The position numbers and the translations under genes are program-made. Source: Arsenophonus sp052171895 (lineage in GTDB: Bacteria; Pseudomonadota; Gammaproteobacteria; Enterobacterales; Enterobacteriaceae). From it: a stretch of 64,000 nucleotides of DNA. Shown here piece after piece: positions 18,017 through 29,399 of this stretch. Where the stretch lies: positions 62,001-126,000 of the forward strand of contig JBQMRN010000003.1 in the NCBI GenBank assembly GCA_052171895.1, given 5' to 3'. How positions within the stretch are numbered: the stretch's first letter is position 1; every line of letters starts with the position of its first letter. The notes beneath the pieces are model-generated. The model did not search any database. It worked only from the letters and a program-made list of their open reading frames with translations, and was not told where the DNA came from.

Positions 18017-20731
18017 ATGTTAACCAAGTTACTAACAAAAATTTTTGGTAGTCGTAATGATCATACTTTACGACGTTTAGGTAAATTTGTTGATATTATT
18101 AATCAGTTAGAGCCTGAATTTGAAAAATTTTCCGACCAAGAACTTAAAGCCAAAACTGATGAATTTCGCCATCGCCTTAAATCCGGTGCAACATTAAATG
18201 ATTTGATCCCTGAGGCGTTTGCAACCGTTCGTGAAGCCAGTAAACGGGTGTTTAATATGCGGCATTTTAATGTTCAGTTGCTAGGGGGAATGGTACTTAA
18301 TGAGCGCTGTATAGCAGAGATGCGTACTGGTGAAGGAAAGACATTAACATCTACATTACCTGCATATTTAAATGCTTTAACGAGGAAGGGTGTGCATATT
18401 GTTACCGTAAACGACTATTTGGCTAAGCGTGACGCAGAAAATAATCGACTACTGTTTGAATTTCTTGGTATGACGGTAGGTATTAATTTAGCAGGTATGC
18501 CAGCGATATTGAAGCGCAAAGCTTATTCCATGGATATTACCTATGGGACTAACAATGAATATGGTTTTGATTATCTGCGTGACAATATGGCTTTTAGTCC
18601 AGAAGAGCGTGTGCAGCGTAAACTTCATTATGCATTAGTCGATGAGGTTGATTCAATTTTAATTGATGAAGCTCGTACCCCATTGATTATTTCAGGACCT
18701 GCAGAAGATAGTTCAGATCTATATAAAAAAATAGATAAACTAATCCCTAATCTTAAGCAGCAAGAAAAAGAAGATTCAGATACTTTTCAAGGTAAAGGTC
18801 ATTTTTCTGTTGATGAAAAATCACGTCAAGTTACGTTGACAGAACGAGGATTAGAGTTAATTGAGCAATTATTAGCAAAAGCAAATTTAATGGAAGAGGG
18901 CGAATCACTATATTCTCCAGCTAATATTATGCTTATGCACCATGTTATGGCTGCTCTACGTGCTCATGCACTTTTCAGTCGTGATGTAGATTATATTGTC
19001 AAAAATGGTCAGATTATTGTTGTTGATGAACATACAGGACGTACAATGGAAGGACGCCGTTGGTCAGATGGTTTACATCAAGCCGTTGAGGCAAAAGAAG
19101 GTGTTGAAATCCAAAATGAGAATCAAACATTAGCATCAATTACCTTCCAAAATTATTTTCGGCTATATGAAAAACTAGCCGGTATGACTGGTACTGCTGA
19201 TACAGAAGCTTTTGAATTTAGATCTATCTATAAATTGGACACAATTGTTATTCCAACTAATCGTCCGATGATCCGTAATGATTTACCTGATTTAGTTTAT
19301 ATAACTGAAGCGGACAAATTCTCTGCCATTATTGATGATATTCGTGAATGTACTAGCAGAGGCCAACCTGTATTAGTAGGTACTATTTCAATTGAAAAAT
19401 CAGAGCTAATTTCTCGTGAGCTAACTAAAGCTAAAATTATGCATAATGTTTTAAATGCTAAGTGTCATGCGATGGAAGCAGATATTATTGCTGAAGCGGG
19501 GCAGCCAGGTTTAGTAACTATTGCAACTAATATGGCCGGGCGAGGTACAGATATTGTATTAGGAGGCAGCTGGCAAGCAGAAATCAATAAACTAGAGAAT
19601 GCTAGTCAGGAGCAAATTAATCAAATCAAGACTTATTGGCAAGAGAGTCATAAGGCGGTAATTGCTGCTGGTGGTTTACATATCATTGGTACAGAACGCC
19701 ATGAATCTCGTCGTATTGATAACCAATTACGTGGACGTTCTGGACGCCAAGGTGATCCAGGTTCATCTCGTTTTTATCTTTCAATGGAAGATTCTTTGAT
19801 GCGTATTTTTGCCTCTGATCGAGTGACTGGAATGATGCGTAAATTGGGGATGAAATCTGGTGAAGCGATTGAACATCCTTGGGTAACGAAAGCAATTATT
19901 AATGCACAGCGTAAGGTTGAAAGCCGTAACTTTGATATTCGAAGACAACTTTTGGAATATGATGATGTTGCTAACGATCAGCGTCGAGCTATCTATTCAC
20001 AGCGCAATGATTTATTAGATGATGCTGATGTTAGTGAAACAATTGACAGTATTCGTGAAGATGTAATAACCGTAACTATTGATACTTATATCCCTCCAGA
20101 ATCTTTGGAAGAAATGTGGGATATTGATGGTTTAGAAAAGCGATTAAGTAATGATTTTAATTTAGAATTACCTGTTCAAGACTGGTTGGATAAAGAACCC
20201 GAATTAGATGAAGAAACCTTGCGTAAATGTATTCTAGAAAAAATGATTGCAGCTTATAAGGAAAAAAAGAAAATTATAGGTAGTGATGAGATGATGCGTA
20301 ATTTTGAGAAGGGCATCATACTACAAACTCTTGATACTTTATGGAAAGAGCATTTGGCTGCAATGGATTATTTGCGCCAGGGGATTCATTTACGAGGCTA
20401 TGCACAAAGAGATCCAAAACAGGAATATAAGCGTGAATCTTTTGCTATGTTTGCGAATATGCTAGAAACTCTGAAATATGAAGTAATTAGCACATTAAGC
20501 AAAGTAGAAGTTCAATTAGCAGAGGAAGTAGCTATACTTGATCAGCAAAGGCGTGAAGAAGCAGAACGTCTTATAAATAAACAGTACCTTATCCATGAAA
20601 TTGAAAATGAACCATTGATGTTAAAAACAGAAGCTAAAATGGTAGCCAAAGCCAATAAAATTGGTCGCAATGAACCTTGTCCATGTGGTTCATATAAAAA
20701 ATATAAGCATTGTCATGGTAGGTTAAATTAA
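18017..20731 (+). CDS. secA: SecA, preprotein translocase ATPase
   Basis: SecA is the motor that pushes unfolded preproteins through SecYEG. I chose ATG 18017 (MLTKLLTKIFGSRND), which gives 904 residues against 901 in E. coli; a TTG at 18002 in the same frame is less likely. The Walker A loop MRTGEGKT is at about 102-109. The DEAD-type box LVDEVDSILIDEARTPL, the second nucleotide-binding half with GTISIEKSE, ATNMAGRGTDI and QLRGRSGRQGD, and the C-terminal zinc motif with Cys888, Cys890, Cys899 and His900 are all present. The linker before the zinc motif is unlike that of E. coli. The mutT gene that follows secA in E. coli is missing here. Confidence 0.97.
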   Translation: MLTKLLTKIFGSRNDHTLRRLGKFVDIINQLEPEFEKFSDQELKAKTDEFRHRLKSGATLNDLIPEAFATVREASKRVFNMRHFNVQLLGGMVLNERCIAEMRTGEGKTLTSTLPAYLNALTRKGVHIVTVNDYLAKRDAENNRLLFEFLGMTVGINLAGMPAILKRKAYSMDITYGTNNEYGFDYLRDNMAFSPEERVQRKLHYALVDEVDSILIDEARTPLIISGPAEDSSDLYKKIDKLIPNLKQQEKEDSDTFQGKGHFSVDEKSRQVTLTERGLELIEQLLAKANLMEEGESLYSPANIMLMHHVMAALRAHALFSRDVDYIVKNGQIIVVDEHTGRTMEGRRWSDGLHQAVEAKEGVEIQNENQTLASITFQNYFRLYEKLAGMTGTADTEAFEFRSIYKLDTIVIPTNRPMIRNDLPDLVYITEADKFSAIIDDIRECTSRGQPVLVGTISIEKSELISRELTKAKIMHNVLNAKCHAMEADIIAEAGQPGLVTIATNMAGRGTDIVLGGSWQAEINKLENASQEQINQIKTYWQESHKAVIAAGGLHIIGTERHESRRIDNQLRGRSGRQGDPGSSRFYLSMEDSLMRIFASDRVTGMMRKLGMKSGEAIEHPWVTKAIINAQRKVESRNFDIRRQLLEYDDVANDQRRAIYSQRNDLLDDADVSETIDSIREDVITVTIDTYIPPESLEEMWDIDGLEKRLSNDFNLELPVQDWLDKEPELDEETLRKCILEKMIAAYKEKKKIIGSDEMMRNFEKGIILQTLDTLWKEHLAAMDYLRQGIHLRGYAQRDPKQEYKRESFAMFANMLETLKYEVISTLSKVEVQLAEEVAILDQQRREEAERLINKQYLIHEIENEPLMLKTEAKMVAKANKIGRNEPCPCGSYKKYKHCHGRLN

Positions 20732-20766
20732 AGCTCAGTTCATAAAACAATTAAAAATAAGAGCAG

Positions 20767-20786
20767 ATAATATAGCCCTATATTAT
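20767..20786 (+). terminator. Possible hairpin after secA
   Basis: ATAATATAG at 20767-20775 is the reverse complement of CTATATTAT at 20778-20786, so an AT-rich hairpin can form 36 bases after the secA stop. It is not followed by a clear T run, so termination activity is uncertain. Confidence 0.3.
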
Positions 20787-20879
20787 TGTAAAACTACAAA
20801 AATAATTAAATTATTTTATTGTATAATACCAATTATATATTGCTGTTGGTTTTATTAGAAAAATACACAACAAGAACTT

Positions 20880-21436
20880 TAGCTATGTTGGCAAAGGTTG
20901 TTGGTAGAAGGCTCTTATACTCTATGAAGAATTTTTGCTACAGAGAGGTTCCATAAAAAAAGCAAATAATCATACAGATCAAAAAGATTTTTCTCACTCC
21001 ATGCTAACATAAAGCTGGATCTCATTAATTGGCTTGATGACAATCTGTCGAATAATCTTGATTTATGCATTAAAGCAATTCATTCCACTTTATCCTGCCA
21101 ATATTGTCACAGTGAATATGTTAACCGCTTGGAGACCATTATTTAGGGTTACAGCAATATCGTTACAAAATTTCCGATTGTAGAAAAACATTTAAGAAAT
21201 TTAGCAGAATTCCTATTACGAAGCTACATCACAAGGATAAATGATTTAGTTATCTGCGATGTATGTTAAATAGCTTGACTTTATAAGTCAGCGAAACAAA
21301 CAGGCATTGATTTAAAAACAGCGTTTAAATGGCGTTATTGCTTCCTTACTTCAGCGGCAGCAGCAGCCGCTAATATAAATGCACTAAGTGGTTATTGTTG
21401 AGGTTGACCAAATATTTTCCTGAATCCTTTAAAGGG
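20880..21436 (+). mobile_element. IS1595-family remnant A, 5' half
   Basis: The left end AGCTATGTTGGCAAAGG matches the ends of the other copies at 41951-42943, 49735-50792 and 63497-63903. The broken + strand reading, pieced together across frames, resembles the N-terminal part of IS1595-type transposases: a CPYCHS zinc-like motif near 21100, then RYRCRKTFKKFSRI and SAKQTGIDLKTAFKWRY. It stops where IS256 copy (a) begins, and I do not find its 3' half on the other side. No intact transposase remains. Confidence 0.75.
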
Positions 21437-24400
21437 GATTCATGCTCATGTCTGGTGTTTATGGGGTTTCTAGAGATGGTACATATCTTGCTGATTGATT
21501 TTGTAGATGATTTCAACAACATAGAGATGATATGCCATGAAAAATCTACCCTACTACAGGTATCCACGAAATTAGATATTATCTGTGATTCCTTGCATGA
21601 ATTCATCCGTAATGATTTCCAGGCAGCTGATAATAACCACCGTCGATTAATGGTGAGCTTAAAGCCATGCCGCGACAACAACCATGCTTGAACGAGGGAT
21701 GGGGGCGTCCGTAAGAATTATTTATCACAGGAAACCATACAGACTGCTATTGGCGATATTGAGATTTAAAGTGTCTAAGATCAGAAATCGTAGCAGCAAC
21801 GGAATATGCTTCAATGGCTGGTTGTTATCGGCCCGGCTTATCTGAAACGTGCAAAAATATTGAAGAGTTGCTATTAACATGGCTGTGCCTGCGAAGGCAT
21901 CTCCAGCGGTAATTTTCACAAAGTTCTGTGTGAGAGTGGTGGAGGCTTGCTTCTCGGTAAAAAGCACATTGTCTCTTTGGAGGTACCATCATGATGAGAC
22001 TGAAATAGCAATGCTCTGAAGAGTACAGGAAACGGTGCCTGCGTGATTAAGGAATATGCGCTACGTTTATTTCTTAGCTAATGGCATATACAGAATTATC
22101 TCAGGCAAGCTGATCTCCTTTTTCTTCTAGTGCTCATTATCAGCAGCACTGATTCATGGAGATAAGAAGTTTAGTTGCGCTCGAATATGCTTCTCGATAG
22201 TTAGAAGAAAAAATTTGGGCGAATTTCTCAATGCCCTGTGAGAGCGTGCCTTAAGCGTATCTTTAGGCTTGCTACGGCAGACGATGCCATTGCTTTTGGT
22301 AATGCAATACCAAAGATATTCTCGGATTATACGCAGCATCAATGCTGTTGGGGGGTACACAAAAACAGGTATGTGCTGCCTTCATTTCCTAAAGGCATGG
22401 AACTAAAAGTTAAGGTTGAGCTTCGGGCAGTCTGGCTAGTAGAGAGTCCACATGTCGGTAATAAAGCCATTGATGGTTATGAAATTGAATTCCTTTTTAA
22501 GTGAAAAGGAAAAGCCGTCTTTTATTGCTAAAAGGAGATAGAATTGCTTTACTGAGTCTATTATAAGTTAAAATTTCATCGGAGTATATATTCTTTGACC
22601 TAATACACTAATTTTAGAGACTAACCCTAGGTGATGTTGGCTTAAAACCGTTGTTTTCCATTTTATACATTCTTTTTGAAAACAAATCTATTGCCTGTTT
22701 AGCAAGAGCTGAGCGTCGATAAAAAGTAGGCTGTCATCAGAGGCACACAGAATCCATTTGTACGGATTGGATCTGTGCACAGGAATCCTTTCATCAGAAA
22801 GGCAAATCCTGCTGGCCTGGTTTTTCTAGTTTTTTGGGAACCATCATCTTCAGCGCCTTATATACCCTTCTGTAAGGGTCTGCTTTGTTTACGATTCGAT
22901 AAGAAACTATCGTAACGGCACCATCTTAAATGCTTCGCCGGAATATAGTTGATATATCGACAGATCATCTCTTCCTGCATCAATGGTCTAGTGCCCGGTA
23001 CTGCTTAGTCCTGTGGTTATAGTAATGATGTACAACCAACTCTCCCTCCGGGTAATGCTGTCGTTTTGACGCGTATACACACCGGGGTGGTTAAGGTGTG
23101 TAGAGCCCGATGTATTTCACGCTATTGCCACGCCCCTTTCATCTTTTTAGCGAACTGCACTTTCCAGTAACCTCCGTAAGATACTTTTAGCTATCACTGC
23201 CAGTGCTTTCCCATGGGTGGGGATATGTCACAGAAACCAGGAGGAAGAGTAGTAGGATTTATCAGCTCATAATTGTGAGGCAGCAGCTGGATGACAGCAC
23301 CTTGCCAGATTTTTCGATCGCTCTTTTTTTAAAGAACAACTCATATCATATAGCATGTTTAATATCTAGAGCGTCATAGGTATGTGACGGAGACATGAAG
23401 ATACGGATCTTAATTAAGTTGTCAACCATAAGTGTGGAAGGCAAAGAAGATACCAATTTCGATACCCTTTTTGCGTGCTTACTGCAGTACAGCTTGGTGA
23501 CGCAGTGGCCCACAGGTGCCGGGGTGGGGGCGGCGCGAAACAGAGTCTTAAGTAGCGGCTAGTTATTGTTGAAAAGGGCAAATAAGATGGGATATAGTAA
23601 AAGTAATATCTTGCTAGTCGAGTCGCAGTCAGGCAAATATGAATTTGCTGTGCTAACCAGTTGCTTGGTAGCTTAGCTTTGAAGCCGCATAAACTGCAAG
23701 CTTTTAACTTATAACTTTAGCAGAAAAACTGCGGTTGGGACATACTTAGTAGAGGTACAGCAGTAGCGCCAGAGAACCTCATGGCAAAAGTGCTGCAGGC
23801 AAGCATTTGTTTTATAGATAGACGGGTACACGAATTGACACTTTCAGCATGTTTTTCAAGAAAGTTATTCTAGCCGTCATCAATGCTGAAAAGCAGTTTA
23901 GTTTGGTAGGAAATATTATATATCTGGATAAATTACTCTCTAGGTATCTTACCAGAGAAATAGAAATTGTCATCTTGTCCGCATTCATCAGGTCTATCAG
24001 CCAAGTTATCTTTGTGTTTGTCCAATGGAGAAATGAGACAGGAATTATCCTCTTTAGTTCCATATAGCTAATGAATTCATCGGCAAGCATACTTTCAATT
24101 ATTTTCCCCTTAATGCAGTTGTATCCAGCGTTCTATCGGCTTGATACCTAGCTTTTTTTATTGCTTAAAATCCCAGATAATCGTGACTAAAGGCGGGATA
24201 ATACCTGTGTGCCGAGAAAAAATTAGGGACGCAGAGTCGGGAAGGTGGGAAGTTAGACACATTGTTTATTGCTGTATGGGCTTCTTTTTTTTATGAAAAA
24301 TTCAGTCGATCTGTCACCATTAATTTCAGGAGAGAGATCATAAAGCGCTTCAGATAAACAAGCGCTGCAATACCTGAAGTTGCGTCTTGTTTTCCTGATT

Positions 24401-24976
24401 TACTTGGTTACGCTTTCTAGGAAATTTATTCCGAGGCATCTGAATGAATTCCTAAAAAATTAATATATCGCAAAGTATAAAAACAGTATTCAGTTCATGA
24501 TGAACATCCTCTCAAAGCGCGTAGCTGTCGTGCCAGCCACGCTCATACCACCATAGTGTGCTATATTCATGTATTTTGTTGGCAAGGTTTTCAGCGAAGT
24601 ACCTCTATGCAGGGATGAAGAAACTGGAGAAAGATCGAGAAGAATTTCTTACATTCTCTATGACTTCCTATCAGCGCCCACTCTGATTTGTCAATACAAA
24701 ACGACGAATCTAATTAAATTAGCTTTTACGACAGTGAGAGGCCCTACCCCCTAATAATACGATACGAGAAGAACTGTGGTTCGAAAAAGAAGCCTTTCAA
24801 TGGTATTTAAGGTGCTACCGTCTGCTCAAAAAAGCTTGAACCGTCTAAGTGGGAGGGGATTTGACCTGCTAATCCTGTTGATAAACAACGTTCAATCAAG
24901 GATAGAGAAACAAATTCACGTAGTATCATACTAGAGACGTAGTCTGATCTCTATACACCAGATTTGCTAATAACTC
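21437..24976 (+). mobile_element. IS256-family copy (a), split by an IS91-family element
   Basis: The + strand carries scattered pieces of a mutator-type (IS256) transposase with stops and frameshifts. Examples are an N-terminal piece around 21540-21690, RYVYLWADG-like remains near 22060, and the piece ending NKAIDG near 22470. The C-terminal part resumes at 24569 with KKLEKDREE-like codons and RTTN. The ends are inverted: the left reads GATTCATGCTCATG and the right reads CAGATTTGCTAATAACTC, like those of the other eight copies. About 2.1 kb of IS91 (22463-24564) interrupts it. The transposase is dead. Confidence 0.85.
22463..24564 (-). mobile_element. IS91-family copy 1 inside IS256 copy (a)
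   Basis: Broken - strand reading frames resemble IS91/IS801-type transposases. Pieces such as HHYYDHRTKQYR (near 23030), IPAKHLRWCRYDSFLSNRK (near 22930) and PDCDSTSKILLLLYPI (near 23620) are recognisable. The two other copies, at 30500-32502 and 53556-55612, share the same ends. Flanking bases on both sides belong to the IS256 transposase gene, so the insertion is clear. The element end with the terminal hairpin (24490-24564) abuts ATTC (GAAT on the element strand). Boundaries are accurate to about 20 bases. Confidence 0.8.
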
Positions 24977-25054
24977 GTAAACCGATTCTATCTTCATTTA
25001 GTAAAAAAGGATGGCTTTTGCACTTCACTTAAATAGTGATTTAATTTCCTAAGC
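24977..25054 (+). mobile_element. Isolated IS91-family terminal fragment
   Basis: About 75 bases match the terminal segment of IS91 copy 3 (32412-32502), including ACCGATTCTATCT and GTGATTTAATTTCCTAA. It lies between the right end of IS256 (a) and a truncated IS481 element, so it is scrap from a deletion or recombination. Confidence 0.65.
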
Positions 25055-25510
25055 ATCAAGGCCAAGACCGTTATCAATGCTCGACGCTTCTCTTACACGA
25101 TCTTAACCGAGCTTCTCCAATAGCTATGCATCGAATATTTACAGACAACGCCAAAGAATTTATAGACCGTGTTTTTTGTCTGCAAAAACGTTTAGCTACA
25201 CAGAGAAAACATAAATTCGACTGTTTGTGTATACAGAGCTTGCTATAGAACACCGATTTTTAGCCCACCGGTGTGATTCATGCTAAAATGAATGATATGG
25301 TCAAGCGATTTAATGGACACATAGAATATGGGCTGTAAAGCCCTCATTTCAATATGGAATATATGTTTGGTTGTTGTACAATAGGAATTACCATAATCAG
25401 TATTAGGTAGTAACACTCTATTGCAGTTTATGAAATATTGGTTCAAAATTAAACCTGAATTATTCAAAAAAAACTATACCATTTCATGGTATGTAACAGT
25501 TAGTACTTCT
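25055..25510 (+). mobile_element. IS481-family remnant, 3' half
   Basis: Translation across broken frames gives FTDNAKEFIDRVF, RHRFLAHR-like and VWLLYNRNYHNQY-like segments followed by ALQFMKYWFKIKPELF. These match the C-terminal half of the IS481 transposase seen on the other strand at 33030-34165. The conserved ending is close to SKTPLQSMKDYFKIK of that copy. The 5' half is absent and the frame is broken many times. Confidence 0.7.
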
Positions 25511-26033
25511 TAAGCTATATCAATAGCTACTATGATAACTTTATCATAAATAATCGTGCTGCACAGATCAAGGAAGCCCTCTCCTCCTCCTCCCCTATTT
25601 TCTATTACTATTCTTCGCCATTTAAATATCCGAGATAAAATAGCATAAAGAGATATTTTAAAAACTAAATAAAATAGTTAATGTTTTATTAAATTTATTT
25701 TTAACTTAAAAAAGTTGTATAAAGACGCATATATTATTTTATAACCATATAAAATATACCAATGTAATTATTGCTTTATTTTTAATTCATTTAGCCTAAA
25801 AATGACAAATGATTGTATCGGGTACACACCCCAACCACACCTTATACGGAAACAATTGCTACTGAAATTAGTTGATTAAAAACTTTTTAACCTTTAGATT
25901 AAAATCGCTAAATCAATCTGATGTGGAAAGAACTCTACTCAATATAGAAAAAGAAATTCTTACTATGCAAAATCTTAAATAAATATAAGTTTTCAACGAA
26001 TAATTGAATAAATCAAAACTGCCTATCTAAGTT
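25511..26033. other. Non-coding AT-rich stretch before htpX
   Basis: About 520 bases with no supportable gene. Very AT-rich homopolymer-like runs are mixed with a short pyrimidine tract (CTCCTCCTCC at about 25583). It may hold remains of the genes that neighbour htpX elsewhere, such as prc, but I could not recognise any. Confidence 0.4.
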
Positions 26034-26074
26034 AATAACCACCACAAACATAATGAGATTGGTAGGGGGTTATT
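26034..26074 (-). terminator. Hairpin after htpX
   Basis: AATAACC at 26034-26040 pairs with GGTTATT at 26068-26074, and inner ACC and GGT groups can extend the stem. It starts four bases after the htpX stop codon on the - strand. No T run follows, so this is a tentative terminator or mRNA-stabilising structure. Confidence 0.3.
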
Positions 26075-26077
26075 GTT

Positions 26078-26974
26078 TTATCGATTAAGATAAGTGCCCA
26101 TACGTAAGGCTTCAATGCGTTTATCAAGAGGTGGATGAGATAAAAACAACTCACTAAAAGATTTAGAACGGCCATTAATACAAAAAGCTAGCAGACTCCC
26201 AGCTTCCTCCGGTTCATAACTTGTTTTCAAGCGCTGTAGCGCAGCAATCATTTTTTCTCTACCTACTAAATCAGCCGAACCTGCATCTGCGCGGAATTCA
26301 CGATAACGTGAAAACCACATAGTAATAATGCTAGCCAAAATACCAAATACGATTTCCAGCACCATTGACACCGCAAAGTAAATCATTGGATTACCCTGGC
26401 TATTTTCATTTTCATTTTCATTTTCATTATTGCTATTTGATAAAAATCCAGAGGCCAATTGAGCAATAATACGTGAAATAAAAATAACAAAAGTATTTAC
26501 TACCCCTTGTAATAAAGCCATTGTTACCATATCACCATTAGTAATATGACTGATCTCATGAGCGATAACCGCTTCGGCTTCATCACGATCCATACCTTCT
26601 AGTAAACCTGTACTAACAGCAAGAAGTGACGCATCACGACGAGCTCCAGTAGCAAAAGCATTAATATCTGGTGCATGATAAATAGCAACTTCTGGCATTT
26701 TAATACCAGCTTGATCAGACTGACGATTAACTGTATTTAACAACCAATGTTCCGTTTCTGTTGTCGGGCTTTCAATCACTTTCCCCCCAACAGAACGTAA
26801 TGCCATCCATTTTGACATTACTAATGAGATAAATGAGCCACCAAAACCAAAAAGACCAGCCATAATTATTAACCCTGAAACGCTTTGTCCCTGGATACCA
26901 GTCAAGCTCAAAATAATTCCAAATACAAACATTACTGCCAAGTTTGTAAGTAAAAACAAGGCTATTCGCATCAT
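26078..26974 (-). CDS. htpX: HtpX, inner membrane zinc metalloprotease
   Basis: HtpX is an M48-family heat-shock protease that removes damaged membrane proteins, overlapping in role with FtsH. It has 298 residues (293 in E. coli) beginning MMRIALFLLTNLAVM. Two N-terminal membrane segments are at about 4-25 and 33-55. The zinc motif HEISH is at 139-143, and the third-ligand region REFRADAGSA is present. A six-base microsatellite at 26403-26432 encodes a run of alternating Asn and Glu (about residues 182-191) in the cytoplasmic loop, which accounts for the extra length. An AAGGAAAG lies upstream of the start. The gene is intact among fossils. Confidence 0.95.
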   Translation of the reverse strand: MMRIALFLLTNLAVMFVFGIILSLTGIQGQSVSGLIIMAGLFGFGGSFISLVMSKWMALRSVGGKVIESPTTETEHWLLNTVNRQSDQAGIKMPEVAIYHAPDINAFATGARRDASLLAVSTGLLEGMDRDEAEAVIAHEISHITNGDMVTMALLQGVVNTFVIFISRIIAQLASGFLSNSNNENENENENSQGNPMIYFAVSMVLEIVFGILASIITMWFSRYREFRADAGSADLVGREKMIAALQRLKTSYEPEEAGSLLAFCINGRSKSFSELFLSHPPLDKRIEALRMGTYLNR

Positions 26975-27186
26975 AAAAATTGCTTTCCTTATATTAATTA
27001 ATAACGATTAATACTAAATTAGTCATATATAAATAATGTTTTTTAACTATTTTTCAAGCTCTTTCTTATGCAGATATAAAAAAACTTAACTTTACATTTT
27101 AAAAAACTAGCATATTTATATTAAAAAAATTTATAATAAAACTTATTGTTTTCTATAAAATCACTGTAGTTAAAAGTTATATAAAA

Positions 27187-28385
27187 GAGTTATTAGAAAA
27201 TCTAGTGTATAATGGTTAATCCTCCGAGCTCTGCTCTGATGCTTTGTAAATCGGTTCTCCATCCTTAAATTAGACGTTGTTTACCACCATGATCAGCAGC
27301 TCAAATCCCTTTAAGCCGGTTCAGCCCCTTCTGATCAAAAGGGGCTGTTTTTCTTGAATTGAATTCTTCTCGATCTTTCTCCTGCTTTTCTTCATTTTCA
27401 TCGCTGCATAGAGGAGACACCACAGGAATACTTCGCTAAAAAGCTTGCTAACAAAACATAAAGATCTTTATTAGTGGCATCCTGTCTCTCTTTTCTGCTA
27501 GGCAGACCTCTTCAGAATCTCAGGCTTAACTTTCGGTTATGATGTTTTTTAGAACTGAAAGTTAGCATACTACTTATTTTCTATACCTAACAGCGTACCC
27601 AACAGCGTTGCTGCTGCCTGTCCGAGAATATTTTGCCACATTACATTCCAAAAACCAAGGAAACCATATCCTTTAGCAAGTCTAGGAGATACGGTTAAGC
27701 TTATACGCTCGCAGTACATTAAGAAATTTGGCCAAGTTAAATTCTAACTCTCGATAACCATCTTAAACCACAACTACCTCCTTAGCTCTATACTCACTGA
27801 CGTCAATAATGATCAGCAGGCAAAGTCTGGTTAGCTTGCCTGAGATAACCGTATATACCATCGGCCAAGAAATAAAGCTAGAGTGTATCGCTTAAATTAA
27901 GCAGAGCAGCATTGCCTCTGCTATTCAAGCCATTCCTGTTTCAGTCTACTGATCCTACTGGCAGATAGACCATATGCTTTCACCGAGAAGCACGACTATA
28001 GCTTCGTGAAAATCACCGCTTGGATATCCCCTCGCAGGTACAGCCAAGCTAGCAACTCTTCGACGTTTTTTGCACGCTTCAGATAAGGCGGTAGAGCAAC
28101 AAGCTCTTGACCCATATTCATTTGCCGTTGCGATCCCCTCCCCCTCACCTTAGGCACTTTAATCTCAACATCGTCAATAGCAGTCTATATGGTTCACTGT
28201 GACAAATAACCGTTACTGACGATAGCATGTGGGACGCCTGTCGACAAGTGGATACCTGTATAGGGTAGCTTTTCCATGGCAGATCAGCTCTCTGTTGTTA
28301 AAATCATCCACGAAATTAATCAGTAGGATATACACGCCACCATCTATATCCGAAACCCCATACAGCGCAGAAATGAGCATAACTC
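27187..28385 (-). mobile_element. IS256-family copy (b), shortened
   Basis: Between inverted ends GAGTTATTAG (27187) and GCATAACTC (28385) the - strand has remains of the same transposase as copy (a), including RSGSGIRF-like and VTEHGRKEL-like segments out of frame with each other. At 1.2 kb it is shorter than the roughly 1.4 kb copies, so internal pieces have been lost. Flanking bases show no matching direct repeats. No useful open frame is left. Confidence 0.8.
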
Positions 28386-28578
28386 AGAATTAGTTAGCAA
28401 AATTTCGTATGGCATTTAATTTAAAAACTTATTTTATTATTGAAATTACTTTTTGAATTTTAACTAGATAACTATGCTATGCTAAGCTAAAGTCTTTTTC
28501 CTGCATAAGGCTAAAGATTATTTGTTATGAATAATTAATTTTTAGCTAAGCATTAATATTTGATTGAGGGACTCAATT

Positions 28579-29223
28579 GTGGTTGGTAGTTTACTGGATC
28601 TTCCTAATTATATTAAGTTTTTTTTAAGTCTTTTTGCATTAGTGAATCCAATAGGAATTTTACCTGTATTTATTAGTATGACTAATTATCAATCTGTGGC
28701 AGAAAGAAATCGTACTAATTTAGTGGCTAATTTTTCTGTAGGAATTATTTTATGTATTTCGTTATTACTGGGTGAGGTTTTTTTAAAATTATTTGGTATT
28801 TCTATTGATTCTTTTCGTATTGCTGGCGGAATAGTTATTGCGGCCATTGCTATGTCTATGATTAGTGGTCGAATAGGTGAAGATAAGCATAATAAAGAAA
28901 AAAAATCAGAAACTGACATTCGTGATAGCATTGGAGTTGTTCCTTTAGCACTACCATTAATGGCTGGGCCTGGCGCAATCAGTTCATGTATTGTCTGGTC
29001 ATCTCGTTGGATGGGATGGCAAAATTTAGTTGGTCTATCGTTAACTTGTATCTTTTTTACTTTATCTTGTTGGTTACTTTTTCGCTCAGCAACAATTCTA
29101 GTTAAGTATTTAGGGCAAACGGGTATTAATGTTATTACTCGTATTATGGGATTATTATTAATGTCACTTGGGATTGAATTTATTATCACAGGAACCAAAT
29201 CTGTTTTCCCCGGATTACTTTAA
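28579..29223 (+). CDS. ychE: YchE, MarC-family integral membrane protein
   Basis: This belongs to the MarC (UPF0056) family of inner membrane proteins, whose transport function is not settled. I chose GTG 28579: it gives 214 residues starting MVGSLLDLPNYIKFF, which aligns with the start of E. coli YchE (215 residues). A GAGGGA at 28566-28571 sits eight bases before it. An in-frame TTG at 28564 would add five residues. About six hydrophobic segments are present. Motifs NPIGILPVFISMT, GISIDSFRIAGGI, ESIGVVPLALPLMAGPGAIS-like and GINVITRIMGLLL are close to YchE. The gene stands alone between two dead IS256 copies. Confidence 0.9.
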   Translation: MVGSLLDLPNYIKFFLSLFALVNPIGILPVFISMTNYQSVAERNRTNLVANFSVGIILCISLLLGEVFLKLFGISIDSFRIAGGIVIAAIAMSMISGRIGEDKHNKEKKSETDIRDSIGVVPLALPLMAGPGAISSCIVWSSRWMGWQNLVGLSLTCIFFTLSCWLLFRSATILVKYLGQTGINVITRIMGLLLMSLGIEFIITGTKSVFPGLL

Positions 29224-29399
29224 ATGAGTAATTATATTATAACTCATTTTAATTATAAATTATTTAAAAATTTTATATATTTTTATTGGTATAAAACCTA
29301 TTTAATAATTTTATTTATCTAATAATTAGAAATTTTATGAATTAAAATCCATTATAAAAGAAATACCTATGCTTAAAAAACACTTACTTCCACTAAGGG

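Noticed and set aside
21370..21691. Two overlapping open frames of about 100 codons on opposite strands
   Set aside because: Both lie across the junction of the IS1595 remnant and IS256 copy (a) and are chance openings in dead transposase sequence.
23812..24090. Opposite-strand open frames inside IS91 copy 1
   Set aside because: The same stretch recurs in the other two IS91 copies with stops, so it is element sequence. A former small accessory gene is possible but cannot be supported.
28689..29198. A 169-codon open frame antisense to ychE
   Set aside because: It overlaps a convincing MarC-family gene completely and its composition is that of a complementary shadow.
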